Notes under the pieces: model-generated
Database searches by the model: none
The model's input: only the letters and a program-made list of their open reading frames with translations
Told to the model about the DNA's origin: nothing
In this document: positions 1-8,003 of the stretch, in pieces
Position numbering within the stretch: position 1 is the stretch's first letter
Layout: every line of letters starts with the position of its first letter
Origin: JAAUSY01 sp964526735
GTDB taxonomy: Bacteria; Chloroflexota; Chloroflexia; Chloroflexales; Chloroflexaceae
NCBI GenBank assembly: GCA_964526735.1
Contig: CAZGLO010000086.1
Location: 1-13,983 of the forward strand
Direction: 5' to 3'
Length of the DNA: 13,983 nt
Position numbers and translations under genes: made by a program

Positions 1-56
1 GACGGGTGGAGGAGCGAGCACAAGCCCAGGTGCTTTAGCTCTGGGTAGCTGACTCA
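1..56 (+). mobile_element. Right-end remnant of an IS200/IS605-family (TnpB-type) element
   Basis: A stem-loop pairs CCCAG (25-29) with CTGGG (41-45) and closes an inner GC-TTTA-GC hairpin. It is followed directly by TAGCTGACTCAA. A stem-loop of this shape followed by GGTAG(T/C)TGAC is what I know from the right ends of IS200/IS605 elements, where it also forms the 3' end of the TnpB guide (omega) RNA. Frame 1 is open from base 1 and stops at TAG 46-48, so the last residues of a TnpB-like protein could be included, but too few remain to recognise. The element body would lie left of the window. Recognition rests on the hairpin shape only, without a transposase in view. Confidence 0.42.
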
Positions 57-82
57 AGCCACATGAATATTAGGGTTTTTCA

Positions 83-2311
83 ATGAAACTTCTTCGGTTG
101 CTGTCAAGGAGAGCAGTTGTTACCAGTATTTTGTTCTTTATCGGTATTCTGACATGGGCACTGTTGCCTATAAGTCGGTTCGTTATCATACTGCCGTTGC
201 TCTTGTTCGGGCCTGGGTATCTTATCGAACAGTGGCTTTTTGCCGATAGAGACGAGAGAGAAGAAACGTCGGATAGGTATTGGTTTCGTCCGGCCCTCTG
301 GATAGGGTTGAGCTTCAGTGTCGTGGCGCTGATTTATGAATGGGTCACGGCGGTTGGGCTTTCTTTTCCTTTCCCCGCCCTCAACATCATTGCGCTTAGC
401 TGCGTGTTGGCGGTGTTGATTGTCTCGCGTCGGGAATATCACTCATATTTGCTGCACAGTTATGCGGAGGAAGAGACACACAAGCCCAGCGATAGCTCTC
501 GGATTGGTAGTTGGCTCCATTCTTGGAATAACCCTTGGGTGATCCTGGTTTTTGTCTTCCTCGTCTCGCTATGGCTGCGGTTTATCCAGATAGAGGGGAT
601 TGTCCTGCCGCTATGGGTTGATTCGGTGCATCATGCGCTGATGATACGGGTGGCGGCGGAGCAGGGAGTTGCCCCACTGTCTCTGCAGCCCTATCTGCCG
701 GTTGAGCATTTGCCATACCATTGGGGGTACCACGTCTTCACGGCGACGGTGGTGCGTCTCACCTCGCTCCCCATCACCGAGGTGATGCTGTGGGAAGGGC
801 AAGTTCTCAATGCGCTGCACGTGGTGACATGTGCTGCATTGGGCGGGTTTTGGTGGCGCAACCGCACTGCTGGCATTGTGGCGGGGGTGGTGGTTGGGCT
901 AGTCTCATTTATGCCGTCGTACTTCACGTCGTGGGGGCGCTATACACACCTTACCGGCCTTCTCATCACCCCGTCGCTGGCCATTGCATGGCAGATGTGG
1001 CTGCGAAGCGGGCGGTGGCAGTGGGGAGTGGCAGTGGCGCTCCTGCTGGCGGGGTTGAGTATGACCCATTTCCTGGTCTTGGTGCTCTCGCTCCTGCTTT
1101 TGGCCGTCGTTACGCTGCATTGGTCACTGGGCCAGTCGTTGGAGGTCAACATCCGGCGGGGGGGGAAGACAGTACTTATTGCTGTCGGGGCGATGGCATT
1201 GAGCGCACCGTGGCTGATGGTCTTGGTACGGGAGATTTTGCTCCCCGCGGCAGAGCAACCAGAAACATTAGTCTCCGGCGGCGATTACGTCACCTTGACT
1301 GACCGGCTGTTGTGGGGGAAAAATAACCATATTCTTGTGGCGATAGGGCTGTTTGGAGCGTGGTTGGGGGTATGGCGACGTTCCCCCGCCGCCATCTACC
1401 TGGTACTGTGGCTGGTTGTGGCGGGTATGGTCGCCAACCCGTGGACTATCACCTATGTTCTGCCAGCCGTTGGCGCGATATTCTTACCCGCAAGCTTTCT
1501 CCACCGCCGCAAGCGGTTTGCGGTTATCGGCCTACTTCTTCTTGGTTGCAACCCCTTTATGGTGAATATCCCGTATCAATGGCTCATCACCAACGACGTG
1601 ATTACTATCAGCCTGTTTCTCCCTCTCAGCATCATGATTGGCGGTGGTTTGCTCCTTGCCAATGCGTGGTTTACCAAGCCCGCCCTGCATTTGCGGTGGC
1701 CATCGTTCCCGTGGAAGACGGTTGTGCGGTGGGTGGGGATATGCATCCTTCTTGGGTATACCGCGGTGAGCGGCTGGAAGCTTCGGGAGGTCATCAACCA
1801 AGAGACCATCCTCGCAACCCCCGCCGACGTTGAGGCGTTGGAGTGGATTGAGGAGCATATGTCGGAAGATGTCCGTTTTTTGGTCAATGCGGTGGGGTGG
1901 TATCCCGATGCCGAACGTGGCTCCGATGGCGGGTATTGGATTGTGCCCTATACCGACCGGTGGGCAAGCACCCCGCCAGCAATGTTTACTTACGGAGATA
2001 AAGAGTATGTCCACTCGGTGCAAGAGGTGACGCGGTATGTCCGCGGGCTGACGACGGAGCGCGAAAGCGACCTCCACAACCACTTCATCCCCGAACACCG
2101 CTTTACCCACATCTACATTGGACCAAATACGAGTGGGCCGCTGTGGAAGGGCTATTTTGAAAATCGCAACCTCTATACCCCCATCTATGAGCAGGATGGC
2201 GTGATCATCTTTGCCGTCAACGAGTTTACCAACCCCAACCAACGTACCGCGCCTAGCAAGGATTTTTTGCACTATGATGGCTATGGGGATGCGCAGACAG
2301 AACATAGGTAG
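83..2311 (+). CDS. Large polytopic membrane protein, GT-C glycosyltransferase-like
   Basis: The 742-residue protein has a short basic N-terminus (KLLRLLSRR) and roughly 12-14 hydrophobic membrane segments up to about residue 575, then a soluble C-terminal domain of about 160 residues. After the fifth or so segment lies an extracytoplasmic loop with an acidic residue and two histidines (WVDSVHHA, D180, H183, H184), followed by PYLPVEHLPYHWGYHVF. An Asp in the first large outer loop is typical of GT-C glycosyltransferases that use polyprenyl-phosphate sugars, and the C-terminal part begins with the DVEALEWIEEHM helix seen in many such proteins (established family features). A role in transferring sugar to an envelope polymer or protein is inference; no exact family is recognised. 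The ATG at 83 is the first start in frame, but its ribosome binding site is weak (TAGGG at 71-75). It follows the transposon-like end closely, so the original upstream neighbours may have been displaced. Confidence 0.8.
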   Translation: MKLLRLLSRRAVVTSILFFIGILTWALLPISRFVIILPLLLFGPGYLIEQWLFADRDEREETSDRYWFRPALWIGLSFSVVALIYEWVTAVGLSFPFPALNIIALSCVLAVLIVSRREYHSYLLHSYAEEETHKPSDSSRIGSWLHSWNNPWVILVFVFLVSLWLRFIQIEGIVLPLWVDSVHHALMIRVAAEQGVAPLSLQPYLPVEHLPYHWGYHVFTATVVRLTSLPITEVMLWEGQVLNALHVVTCAALGGFWWRNRTAGIVAGVVVGLVSFMPSYFTSWGRYTHLTGLLITPSLAIAWQMWLRSGRWQWGVAVALLLAGLSMTHFLVLVLSLLLLAVVTLHWSLGQSLEVNIRRGGKTVLIAVGAMALSAPWLMVLVREILLPAAEQPETLVSGGDYVTLTDRLLWGKNNHILVAIGLFGAWLGVWRRSPAAIYLVLWLVVAGMVANPWTITYVLPAVGAIFLPASFLHRRKRFAVIGLLLLGCNPFMVNIPYQWLITNDVITISLFLPLSIMIGGGLLLANAWFTKPALHLRWPSFPWKTVVRWVGICILLGYTAVSGWKLREVINQETILATPADVEALEWIEEHMSEDVRFLVNAVGWYPDAERGSDGGYWIVPYTDRWASTPPAMFTYGDKEYVHSVQEVTRYVRGLTTERESDLHNHFIPEHRFTHIYIGPNTSGPLWKGYFENRNLYTPIYEQDGVIIFAVNEFTNPNQRTAPSKDFLHYDGYGDAQTEHR

Positions 2312-2459
2312 AAGTTGCTGGACGGGTTGAAAGGGCGGTCAGCAGCAGCGAGAAAGCTACCCTCCTCTTCGTCATACATTGCACTGAGTGCGGGGCGGGG
2401 GAGGTGGGCAGTACGGATTTGTCGACGCAAGAGACTTATGCTATGATTAGCCAGGCTAT

Positions 2460-2491
2460 GAGTTCCCTTGGGGAAGGGGAGCGTGGAACTC
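2460..2491 (+). repeat. Inverted repeat, possible weak terminator or regulatory hairpin
   Basis: Seven-base arms GAGTTCC (2460-2466) and GGAACTC (2485-2491) are perfect complements with an 18-base loop. An alternative hairpin pairs CCCTT (2465-2469) with AAGGG (2474-2478) around a GGGG loop. No T-run follows, so it is not a classic intrinsic terminator. It lies about 150 bases after the upstream stop codon. Confidence 0.3.
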
Positions 2492-2589
2492 AGGCGAGTT
2501 ATATCTATGTAGCTATTCCCCAAGCGAAAACAACACTATCTAACACAGTATAAGAAGATAAATACACCCAAATTACGTGCGAGCCTTAG

Positions 2590-2624
2590 TATAATGCCGG
2601 TTCACGCTCAGCCACGCTGTGAGC
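2590..2624 (+). promoter_or_regulatory. Candidate promoter for the CPBP-MFS pair
   Basis: A perfect TATAAT box is at 2590-2595. No good TTGACA match sits 16-18 bases upstream. An imperfect inverted repeat, GCTCA (2606-2610) with TGAGC (2620-2624), falls just downstream of the expected transcription start and could be an operator. The leader to the ATG at 2682 would be about 80 bases. The call depends on one hexamer in AT-rich intergenic DNA. Confidence 0.35.
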
Positions 2625-2681
2625 AAATCGGCTTTGTGTAGTGCGTTATGGGTATTTATATGATAAGGAGGATACCATACG

Positions 2682-3599
2682 ATGGCGAACACGACCATTC
2701 ACCCCTCCCCCGCCTCGAATCTACAGTCGGGGGATGATTCTTCTCAATCATACCAGTACAAACCAATCACCTATTTCTCTCTCACCTTCGTTCTGACGTT
2801 TGCGTTTTGGTTTGTGGGGGCATACGCAAGCTTCCAAGACGAAGGAAGCGGCATATACTTCGTCTTGATGCTGATCGGCTTGATGGTGCCCTTCCTTCTC
2901 TCGCTGGTGATGATATTCACCTCCAAAAATCCCCAACTAAAAAGGGATTTCGTCAACCGGCTCACCAACCCCAAGCTTATCCGGGTGCAGATGTTGCCAG
3001 TCTTGTTTCTCCTGATGCCACTCTCTGTCGTGCTATCGATCCTTTTTTCCGTTCCCTTCGGCGGATCGTTGGCACAGTTTGAATTTGCTGAAGAATTTTC
3101 TTTTACGTCGGGATTTGTGCCGGTATTGCTGCTACTTATACTTGCGGCCTGTTTCGAGGAGCTTGGTTGGCGTGGATATGCGTTTGAGAGCTTGGAGACG
3201 CGGTATACCTACTTCACAGCGTCGGTTATCTTCAGCATTCTGTGGTCACTCTGGCACTTTCCGCTTATCTTCGTCAATGGTTCCTACCAATATGAGGTAC
3301 TCCAAGAAAATATTTGGTATGCGACAAATTTCTTCGTCAGTATCATCCCGATGGGCATCATTGTCAGTTGGTTTTGTATCAAAAACCGCAAGAGCATCCT
3401 CGCTGCCGTTGTCTTCCACTTCCTCATCAACATTTCGCAAGAGATGATGAACATCACCCAGACAACAAAGTGCGTTCAGACATTCGTCCTCACAGCGTTC
3501 GTCGCGATAATTGTCTTTATGGAGAAAGATCTCTTCTTCTCAAGGGAGCATCTGACGGGCAAAAAGGGGTATTTCACTGGGAAAATGACACACGGATGA
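2682..3599 (+). CDS. CPBP-family intramembrane glutamic endopeptidase (CAAX protease/Abi)
   Basis: The 305-residue integral membrane protein has about eight hydrophobic segments. It carries the conserved CPBP/Abi motifs: motif 1, FEELGWRG, with paired glutamates E159-E160 and R164; motif 2, SLWHFP, with H192; and motif 3, VVFHFLIN, with H246 and N250. In the family these residues sit in the membrane and activate water for proteolysis, as in Rce1-type proteases and bacteriocin-immunity proteins. Length is normal and all catalytic positions are intact, so the protein is probably active; its substrate is unknown. The start at 2682 is supported by a strong AAGGAGG at 2665-2671. The MFS gene starts 65 bases downstream on the same strand, so co-transcription is possible. 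Pairing of an intramembrane protease with an exporter can occur in peptide export or immunity loci, but no peptide precursor is visible here. Confidence 0.92.
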   Translation: MANTTIHPSPASNLQSGDDSSQSYQYKPITYFSLTFVLTFAFWFVGAYASFQDEGSGIYFVLMLIGLMVPFLLSLVMIFTSKNPQLKRDFVNRLTNPKLIRVQMLPVLFLLMPLSVVLSILFSVPFGGSLAQFEFAEEFSFTSGFVPVLLLLILAACFEELGWRGYAFESLETRYTYFTASVIFSILWSLWHFPLIFVNGSYQYEVLQENIWYATNFFVSIIPMGIIVSWFCIKNRKSILAAVVFHFLINISQEMMNITQTTKCVQTFVLTAFVAIIVFMEKDLFFSREHLTGKKGYFTGKMTHG

Positions 3600-3664
3600 C
3601 GCATGGATGATTGCATTGACCATATCACTCCATATTATCCCAGGTGCCAGGGAGAAACCAACGA

Positions 3665-4948
3665 ATGACTGCGCAGAACAAAACGCAAAACCCGATGCTC
3701 AATGTCTTATCCCTCCGCGACTTCCGACTCTTGTTTGTCGGCGTCTCGACCTCGTTATTGGGGGATCAATTCACCCTCATTGCCACCCCTTGGCTCGTCC
3801 TGCAGCTCACCAACGACCCGCTCGCATTGGGCATCGTGCTTGCATTAGAAGGATTGCCACGAGCCTTGTTTATGCTCTTTGGAGGGGCAATCACCGACCG
3901 ATTTTCGCCGCGCATCGTGATGCTTGCCTCTGACATCGCACGTCTGATACTCGTTGCCTTGATGACGGTTGTCGTTCTGATGGGCACTGTCCAGATGTGG
4001 ATGGTCTATGCATTTAGCCTTTGTTTTGGGCTTGTGGCGGGGTTTGCCGTCCCTGCGGGGAATAGCATTGTCCCCTTGTTGGTGGAGGAAAACGATTTGC
4101 AGGCTGGCAACTCTATCGTGATGGGTGCTGGCCAAATCGTTGGGTTTGTGGGGCCGGTGGTGGCCGGTATCTTGATTGGCAAGTACTCCGAGTCGTTTTT
4201 GGGGATTGGGCTGGCCTTCGGCGTTGATACTATCACGTTTGCCATTTCAGCCATCACCCTCTGGCTGATGCGTGGGGGAGGGACACTTGCTTCTGCAGTC
4301 AATGCATCGGAGGAGAGCGAAGATATCTGGGCTTCGATTATGTCTGGCCTAAAGTATGTGTGGAATGATGAGGCATTGCGCTTGATATTCCTGGTCATCG
4401 CGGCGGTCAATTTCCTGTTTGTTGGGCCGATATTGGTTGGCGTGCCTGTCTTGGCCGATCAGCGGCTGGTGGAGGGGGCTGTGGCGTTTGGCCTGTTGAT
4501 GTCTGGCTTTGCGGGCGGCAATCTTGGCGGCTTTTTGTTGGCGGGGGTACTTCCCCGGCCAACGGGGAAGACCATGCGTCTGCTCATTATCGGCCTATTG
4601 GCTGTATTTGGCATAGCAATGGGGATAATAGGTTTTGTCAGTGTTACCTGGATAGATTTTGTCATCATGCTGCTGCTCGGGTTGGGCAATGGCTATGTCA
4701 CCATCATTCTCTTCACCTGGGTACAAACCCGCACCCCCAAATCTATGCTCGGTCGAATGATGAGTTTGTTCGCCTTGTCAAGCGCTGGCCTTGTTCCTAT
4801 CTCTCAAGCCATTTCTGGCACGCTCAGCTCGTGGAACCTGACCTTGCTTTTTGTCTCGGCAGGTGGGCTGATTGTCCTTATGACTATCTGGACAGCCCTT
4901 CAGCCAGCGCTTGTGACGTTTGGTGAGCATGTAGCGGCGAACACGTAG
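3665..4948 (+). CDS. Major facilitator superfamily exporter (MFS_3/EntS-like)
   Basis: The 427-residue protein has about 12 hydrophobic segments, normal for MFS. The N-terminal LRDFRLLFVGVSTSLLGDQF helix and the motif-A loop between helices 2 and 3 (GGAITDRFSPR, G74, D78, R79) are typical of proton-coupled drug or siderophore exporters of the EntS/MFS_3 type. Helix 5 has the glycine-rich GQIVGFVGPVVAG pattern of the antiporter motif C. The substrate cannot be read from sequence. I prefer ATG 3665, with GGGAG at 3650-3654, over an in-frame GTG at 3644. The latter would add seven residues and overlap the ribosome binding site. The gene lies 65 bases after the CPBP protease and ends 43 bases from the convergent beta-helix gene. 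Confidence 0.9.
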   Translation: MTAQNKTQNPMLNVLSLRDFRLLFVGVSTSLLGDQFTLIATPWLVLQLTNDPLALGIVLALEGLPRALFMLFGGAITDRFSPRIVMLASDIARLILVALMTVVVLMGTVQMWMVYAFSLCFGLVAGFAVPAGNSIVPLLVEENDLQAGNSIVMGAGQIVGFVGPVVAGILIGKYSESFLGIGLAFGVDTITFAISAITLWLMRGGGTLASAVNASEESEDIWASIMSGLKYVWNDEALRLIFLVIAAVNFLFVGPILVGVPVLADQRLVEGAVAFGLLMSGFAGGNLGGFLLAGVLPRPTGKTMRLLIIGLLAVFGIAMGIIGFVSVTWIDFVIMLLLGLGNGYVTIILFTWVQTRTPKSMLGRMMSLFALSSAGLVPISQAISGTLSSWNLTLLFVSAGGLIVLMTIWTALQPALVTFGEHVAANT

Positions 4949-4991
4949 TGGCAAATACGTGATACACCTCACCCATGCCTACTCTTTCTGC

Positions 4992-7769
4992 TTACTGCTG
5001 CATGATGATTGGCAGAAAGATACGCTCAAATGGCCACGCATCGGGGGCGGGGCTGTTGAACTCATAGGCCCCAACATCGCACGCAGTTGAGCCATCGCTA
5101 TTGCCATCCACGGGCCGTTCTGCGCCGCGCTGATCGAACTTCGGACAGCCGTCTGTCTGACCGGCATCAATCGCAGGGCTACCGTCGTTGAGGGCGAGTG
5201 TTTCTGTTGGGCCACCGTTGTCGGCAAGCGAGCCAAGCTTGGGATCGGCAATGGTGGCCGATTGCAGACAATTATTATCCTCATCTGCATCGGTCAGCTT
5301 ATCTGGAAATTGCATATTTCCGCCGCCATCGGTCAGATGTTGGTAGCATTGTTGGTCGATCTTCCACTGATTATTCGCCGTATTGCTGATAATCAGCGAA
5401 TTTTTGACCGTCATCTCATGCTCGTTATAGATTGCACCAGCATATTCCCCTGCATAGTTGTTCATCATCGTGCAGTTGGTGCAGAGGAGATTGCCCGCTC
5501 CGGCGATGGCCCCGCCAAGCCCCACCTCACTCGTATCATCTTTGGCGGCGCGGTTGTTGTAGAAGGTCACATTTGTCAGCAAGGCGGGGTGATTCTCTGT
5601 ATTACTGCCGCCGCGCCAAAATGCCCCGCCTTGAAACTCCGAGCGGTTGTTTGAGAACACCGTGTGGCTAAGGGTCAAGTCTCCATTGCCGTGGCGGAAC
5701 CCACCGCCATACGCATCTCTCCCATTCTCTGCGAGAACCGTATTGCTGTCGAAGATAGACCGCTCAACAATCACCTCATCCGGCGGGTAGACCCATGCGT
5801 GCACCGCTCCACCACTGAAATCGCCTTGATTATTGCGGAAAACCGAGTCGCGGATGGTGATGGCCCCTTTCGTGCCATCGTTTTTACTTGCTCCATCGGT
5901 ATAAATTGCCCCACCCATCCCATGATTGCCACTGTTGTTGGTTTCTGACACATTGTTGACAAAGGTTGTGCCAACAACCGTTAATGTAGAAAGAAGGTTG
6001 TTAATGGCTCCACCGTTAATACCCGTATTCTGCTCAAACAGGCTATCGTAAATCAGGAGGACGGTCTCGCTGTCGGTGGCAATCGCGCCGCCGCCGCGCT
6101 CATCGCCCCCACTCCGGCCGTCGTTGTTGCGGAAAATGCTGTTGGCGATGGTAGTTGTGGTACGCCAGCCGGTGCGCAACCCACTTCCCGAGCCGTCGCC
6201 AGCCTCTTTGCCGTCCGCAATCGTGATGTTTCTAAGGGTAAATGTGGTGTGATTATCCGTAATAAAGACACGTGTCGCATTCCCACCACTAATCGTGATG
6301 TTGCCCCCTTGGGCCGACCCACCGCCGTCTATCGTCGTATTGCGCGTAATGCGCACATCGTCGCCGACGGTGATTGTATGGTGCTCATCGCCGCAGTTGA
6401 ACGTAATGTAACCGCTGCGTGCTACCGCCTTGCGAAGCGCTTCTTCGGTGCAGCTTTCCGGTGTCCCATCGCCAACGACGTTGTCTGCAGAGGGAGGTGT
6501 GTCATCTGCCCCAACCTCAAACGCCCCGCTATCGCAGACCGTGACACCATCTTGATTGCCGTCGTAGGGGCGGGTCACACCGCGTTGGTCAGTGGCCGGA
6601 CAATTGTCGCTAGACCCACCATCAATGGCCGGGCTTCCCCTGCCCAAGGCCATCGTTTCTGTCGCGCCACCGTTGTCTGCCAAATCGACCAGCAAGGGGT
6701 CGGCGGAGAGGATATTTCCTCCCGTGGCAGAAGCGCAGGACGTGCTGGGAAACTCAATATTGCCCCCCGCATCAGTAAATGTCCCGTCCTCATTGGCACA
6801 GTTGTCGCGGGCAGAGCCGGGCGTGTTTGCCAAAATCGTGTTCCGCATCGTGAGTTCGGCATTGCTGTTGAAAATACCCGTCGTGAACTCACTCGCCTCG
6901 TTGTAGGCCAGCGTGGCATTGGTGATGGTCGAGCGGTATTGGTAGTTGTAGATCGCACCGCTATTCTTCGCCGTATTGCCCACAATCGTCGTGTTGACTA
7001 TGTGCAACCCGTCTGGTTTGCCGCTGCCGCTGGCCGAGATGGCCCCTCCCACATTCTTCGCCGTGTTGTAGGCAATCGTCACGCCATCTATCTCCAACGG
7101 GCCGCCAGTATTGCGCTCGCGGTAGAAGGAAATCGCCCCGCCATTGCCATTCGACGAGTTGCGGGCTATCGTTGCGCTGTGGACGCTGGCCGTCGTGTGG
7201 TTAATCAACAACCCCCCGCCATCCCCACTGGCAACGTTATCAGAGATACTGCCGCCTACAATCTCAATAGTACCTTTCCACGTGCCTGCAATGCCGCCCC
7301 CGCGCCCAGCCTGATTGCCGGTCACGTTGACGTTGGTGAGCGACACACTCCCTTCTTCCACCCACACCGCGCCGCCATCACCGCCGGTCTTGCCATTGGT
7401 CAAGGTCATGCTGCTCAACGACAAGACGCCATGTTCGCGCACTCGGAAGATACGTACGGAGTTATTGCCGCTGATGGTGATACGACCACCGCCGTCAAGC
7501 GACACCTCGCTGTTGATCACCTTCGTACTCGAGATATCAATCGTATGAGGCGAATCGCCACAGTTGAACGTAATCGTCCCGCCCTGCGAGAGTGCGTCGT
7601 CAAGCGCAGACTCAGTGCAGCTTCCGGGCGTCCCCGTGCCGACAGTGGTTTCGGCAGTGCGGGCGGCGTAGGTAGAGTGGGGGGAATGTCCCCATAGTGG
7701 AGAACCGATGAGTAAGAGGAACAATAATATGAGGTACGAGATAGTGAGGATTGCAAACCGTCTCTTCAT
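4992..7769 (-). CDS. Secreted beta-helix protein with two choice-of-anchor Q modules
   Basis: The 925-residue precursor starts with a signal peptide: MKRR, a long hydrophobic core to about residue 25, and a likely cleavage after YAA (34-36). The mature protein is an internal duplication. Half 1 (about 41-420) and half 2 (about 430-910) each open with a (V/G)GTPxSCTE segment and a TFNCGD strand. Each continues with right-handed parallel beta-helix coils rich in NNxxxxxGGAI and NTTxxxN patterns, and closes with a choice-of-anchor Q signature (DNGGxTETxAL, GSPAID, DQRGxxRP, C-D-GAxE). Such modules are found on large surface or secreted adhesin-like or polysaccharide-binding proteins; no catalytic residues are evident. 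The last residues, RIFLPIIMQQ, match the short aromatic-L-P-aliphatic tail I associate with secreted Chloroflexota proteins, possibly a sorting signal (inference). The start is supported by GAAGGA about eight bases upstream of the ATG at 7769. Confidence 0.88.
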   Translation of the reverse strand: MKRRFAILTISYLILLFLLLIGSPLWGHSPHSTYAARTAETTVGTGTPGSCTESALDDALSQGGTITFNCGDSPHTIDISSTKVINSEVSLDGGGRITISGNNSVRIFRVREHGVLSLSSMTLTNGKTGGDGGAVWVEEGSVSLTNVNVTGNQAGRGGGIAGTWKGTIEIVGGSISDNVASGDGGGLLINHTTASVHSATIARNSSNGNGGAISFYRERNTGGPLEIDGVTIAYNTAKNVGGAISASGSGKPDGLHIVNTTIVGNTAKNSGAIYNYQYRSTITNATLAYNEASEFTTGIFNSNAELTMRNTILANTPGSARDNCANEDGTFTDAGGNIEFPSTSCASATGGNILSADPLLVDLADNGGATETMALGRGSPAIDGGSSDNCPATDQRGVTRPYDGNQDGVTVCDSGAFEVGADDTPPSADNVVGDGTPESCTEEALRKAVARSGYITFNCGDEHHTITVGDDVRITRNTTIDGGGSAQGGNITISGGNATRVFITDNHTTFTLRNITIADGKEAGDGSGSGLRTGWRTTTTIANSIFRNNDGRSGGDERGGGAIATDSETVLLIYDSLFEQNTGINGGAINNLLSTLTVVGTTFVNNVSETNNSGNHGMGGAIYTDGASKNDGTKGAITIRDSVFRNNQGDFSGGAVHAWVYPPDEVIVERSIFDSNTVLAENGRDAYGGGFRHGNGDLTLSHTVFSNNRSEFQGGAFWRGGSNTENHPALLTNVTFYNNRAAKDDTSEVGLGGAIAGAGNLLCTNCTMMNNYAGEYAGAIYNEHEMTVKNSLIISNTANNQWKIDQQCYQHLTDGGGNMQFPDKLTDADEDNNCLQSATIADPKLGSLADNGGPTETLALNDGSPAIDAGQTDGCPKFDQRGAERPVDGNSDGSTACDVGAYEFNSPAPDAWPFERIFLPIIMQQ

Positions 7770-7800
7770 AGGAAAATCCTTCTTCCTTCCTGGTGGTAGT

Positions 7801-7823
7801 GTTCAAAACCTTTGAACATTTTA
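7801..7823 (-). promoter_or_regulatory. Palindrome beside a -10 box, possible operator of the beta-helix gene
   Basis: GTTCAAA (7801-7807), a three-base spacer and TTTGAAC (7811-7817) form a perfect seven-base dyad. On the minus strand it directly follows TAAAAT (7818-7823), a plausible -10 box, so it would cover the transcription start, a usual repressor position. It lies 32-48 bases upstream of the beta-helix start codon. The -35 region at about 7841-7846 (TTCTTT) is poor. Confidence 0.4.
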
Positions 7824-7886
7824 CCAAAGATATGAGGAAGAAAGAAGAAAGGGAAATCATCAATACCCGCAAATAGGGGGTCTCTA

Positions 7887-7916
7887 TTACGGTCAGTTCG
7901 TGTCTTGTGCTACAAT
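7887..7916 (+). promoter_or_regulatory. Extended -10 promoter candidate for the NACHT-sbcD operon
   Basis: TGCTACAAT at 7908-7916 is an extended -10 element (TGn plus TACAAT). TTACGG at 7887-7892 is a weak -35 match at 18 bases. Transcription would start near 7923, giving a leader of about 80 bases before the ATG at 8004. It lies in the 234-base region shared with the divergent beta-helix gene. Confidence 0.42.
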
Positions 7917-8003
7917 GCCATAGGGTATACTCTACGACAGTCCTATCCTGCTAGCAGGCAACGGCTTCTCACCGTTCTACAAAAAACGAGCAAAGGTTGT
8001 ACC

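Larger units (their letters stand above)
2312..2681. other. 370-base intergenic gap with no recognisable gene
   Basis: The gap separates two plus-strand genes. A minus-strand open frame at 2281-2523 overlaps the end of the upstream gene, has no recognisable domain and no good ribosome binding site, so I do not call it. The gap holds an inverted repeat (GAGTTCC 2460-2466 with GGAACTC 2485-2491) and a TATAAT box listed separately. The stretch 2525-2595 is more AT-rich than its surroundings, as expected for a promoter region. Confidence 0.6.

Noticed and set aside
1532..2305. Minus-strand open frame of 257 residues
   Set aside because: It is antisense to the GT-C-like membrane protein gene and shows no recognisable motif.
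2281..2523. Small minus-strand gene of 80 residues in the intergenic gap
   Set aside because: There is no ribosome binding site, no recognisable domain, low-complexity content, and it overlaps the 3' end of the upstream gene.
6249..7697. Long plus-strand open frame of 482 residues
   Set aside because: It is entirely antisense to the beta-helix gene, which has a signal peptide, repeated family motifs and a ribosome binding site. The antisense product has no domain and arises from the GC-rich codon pattern.
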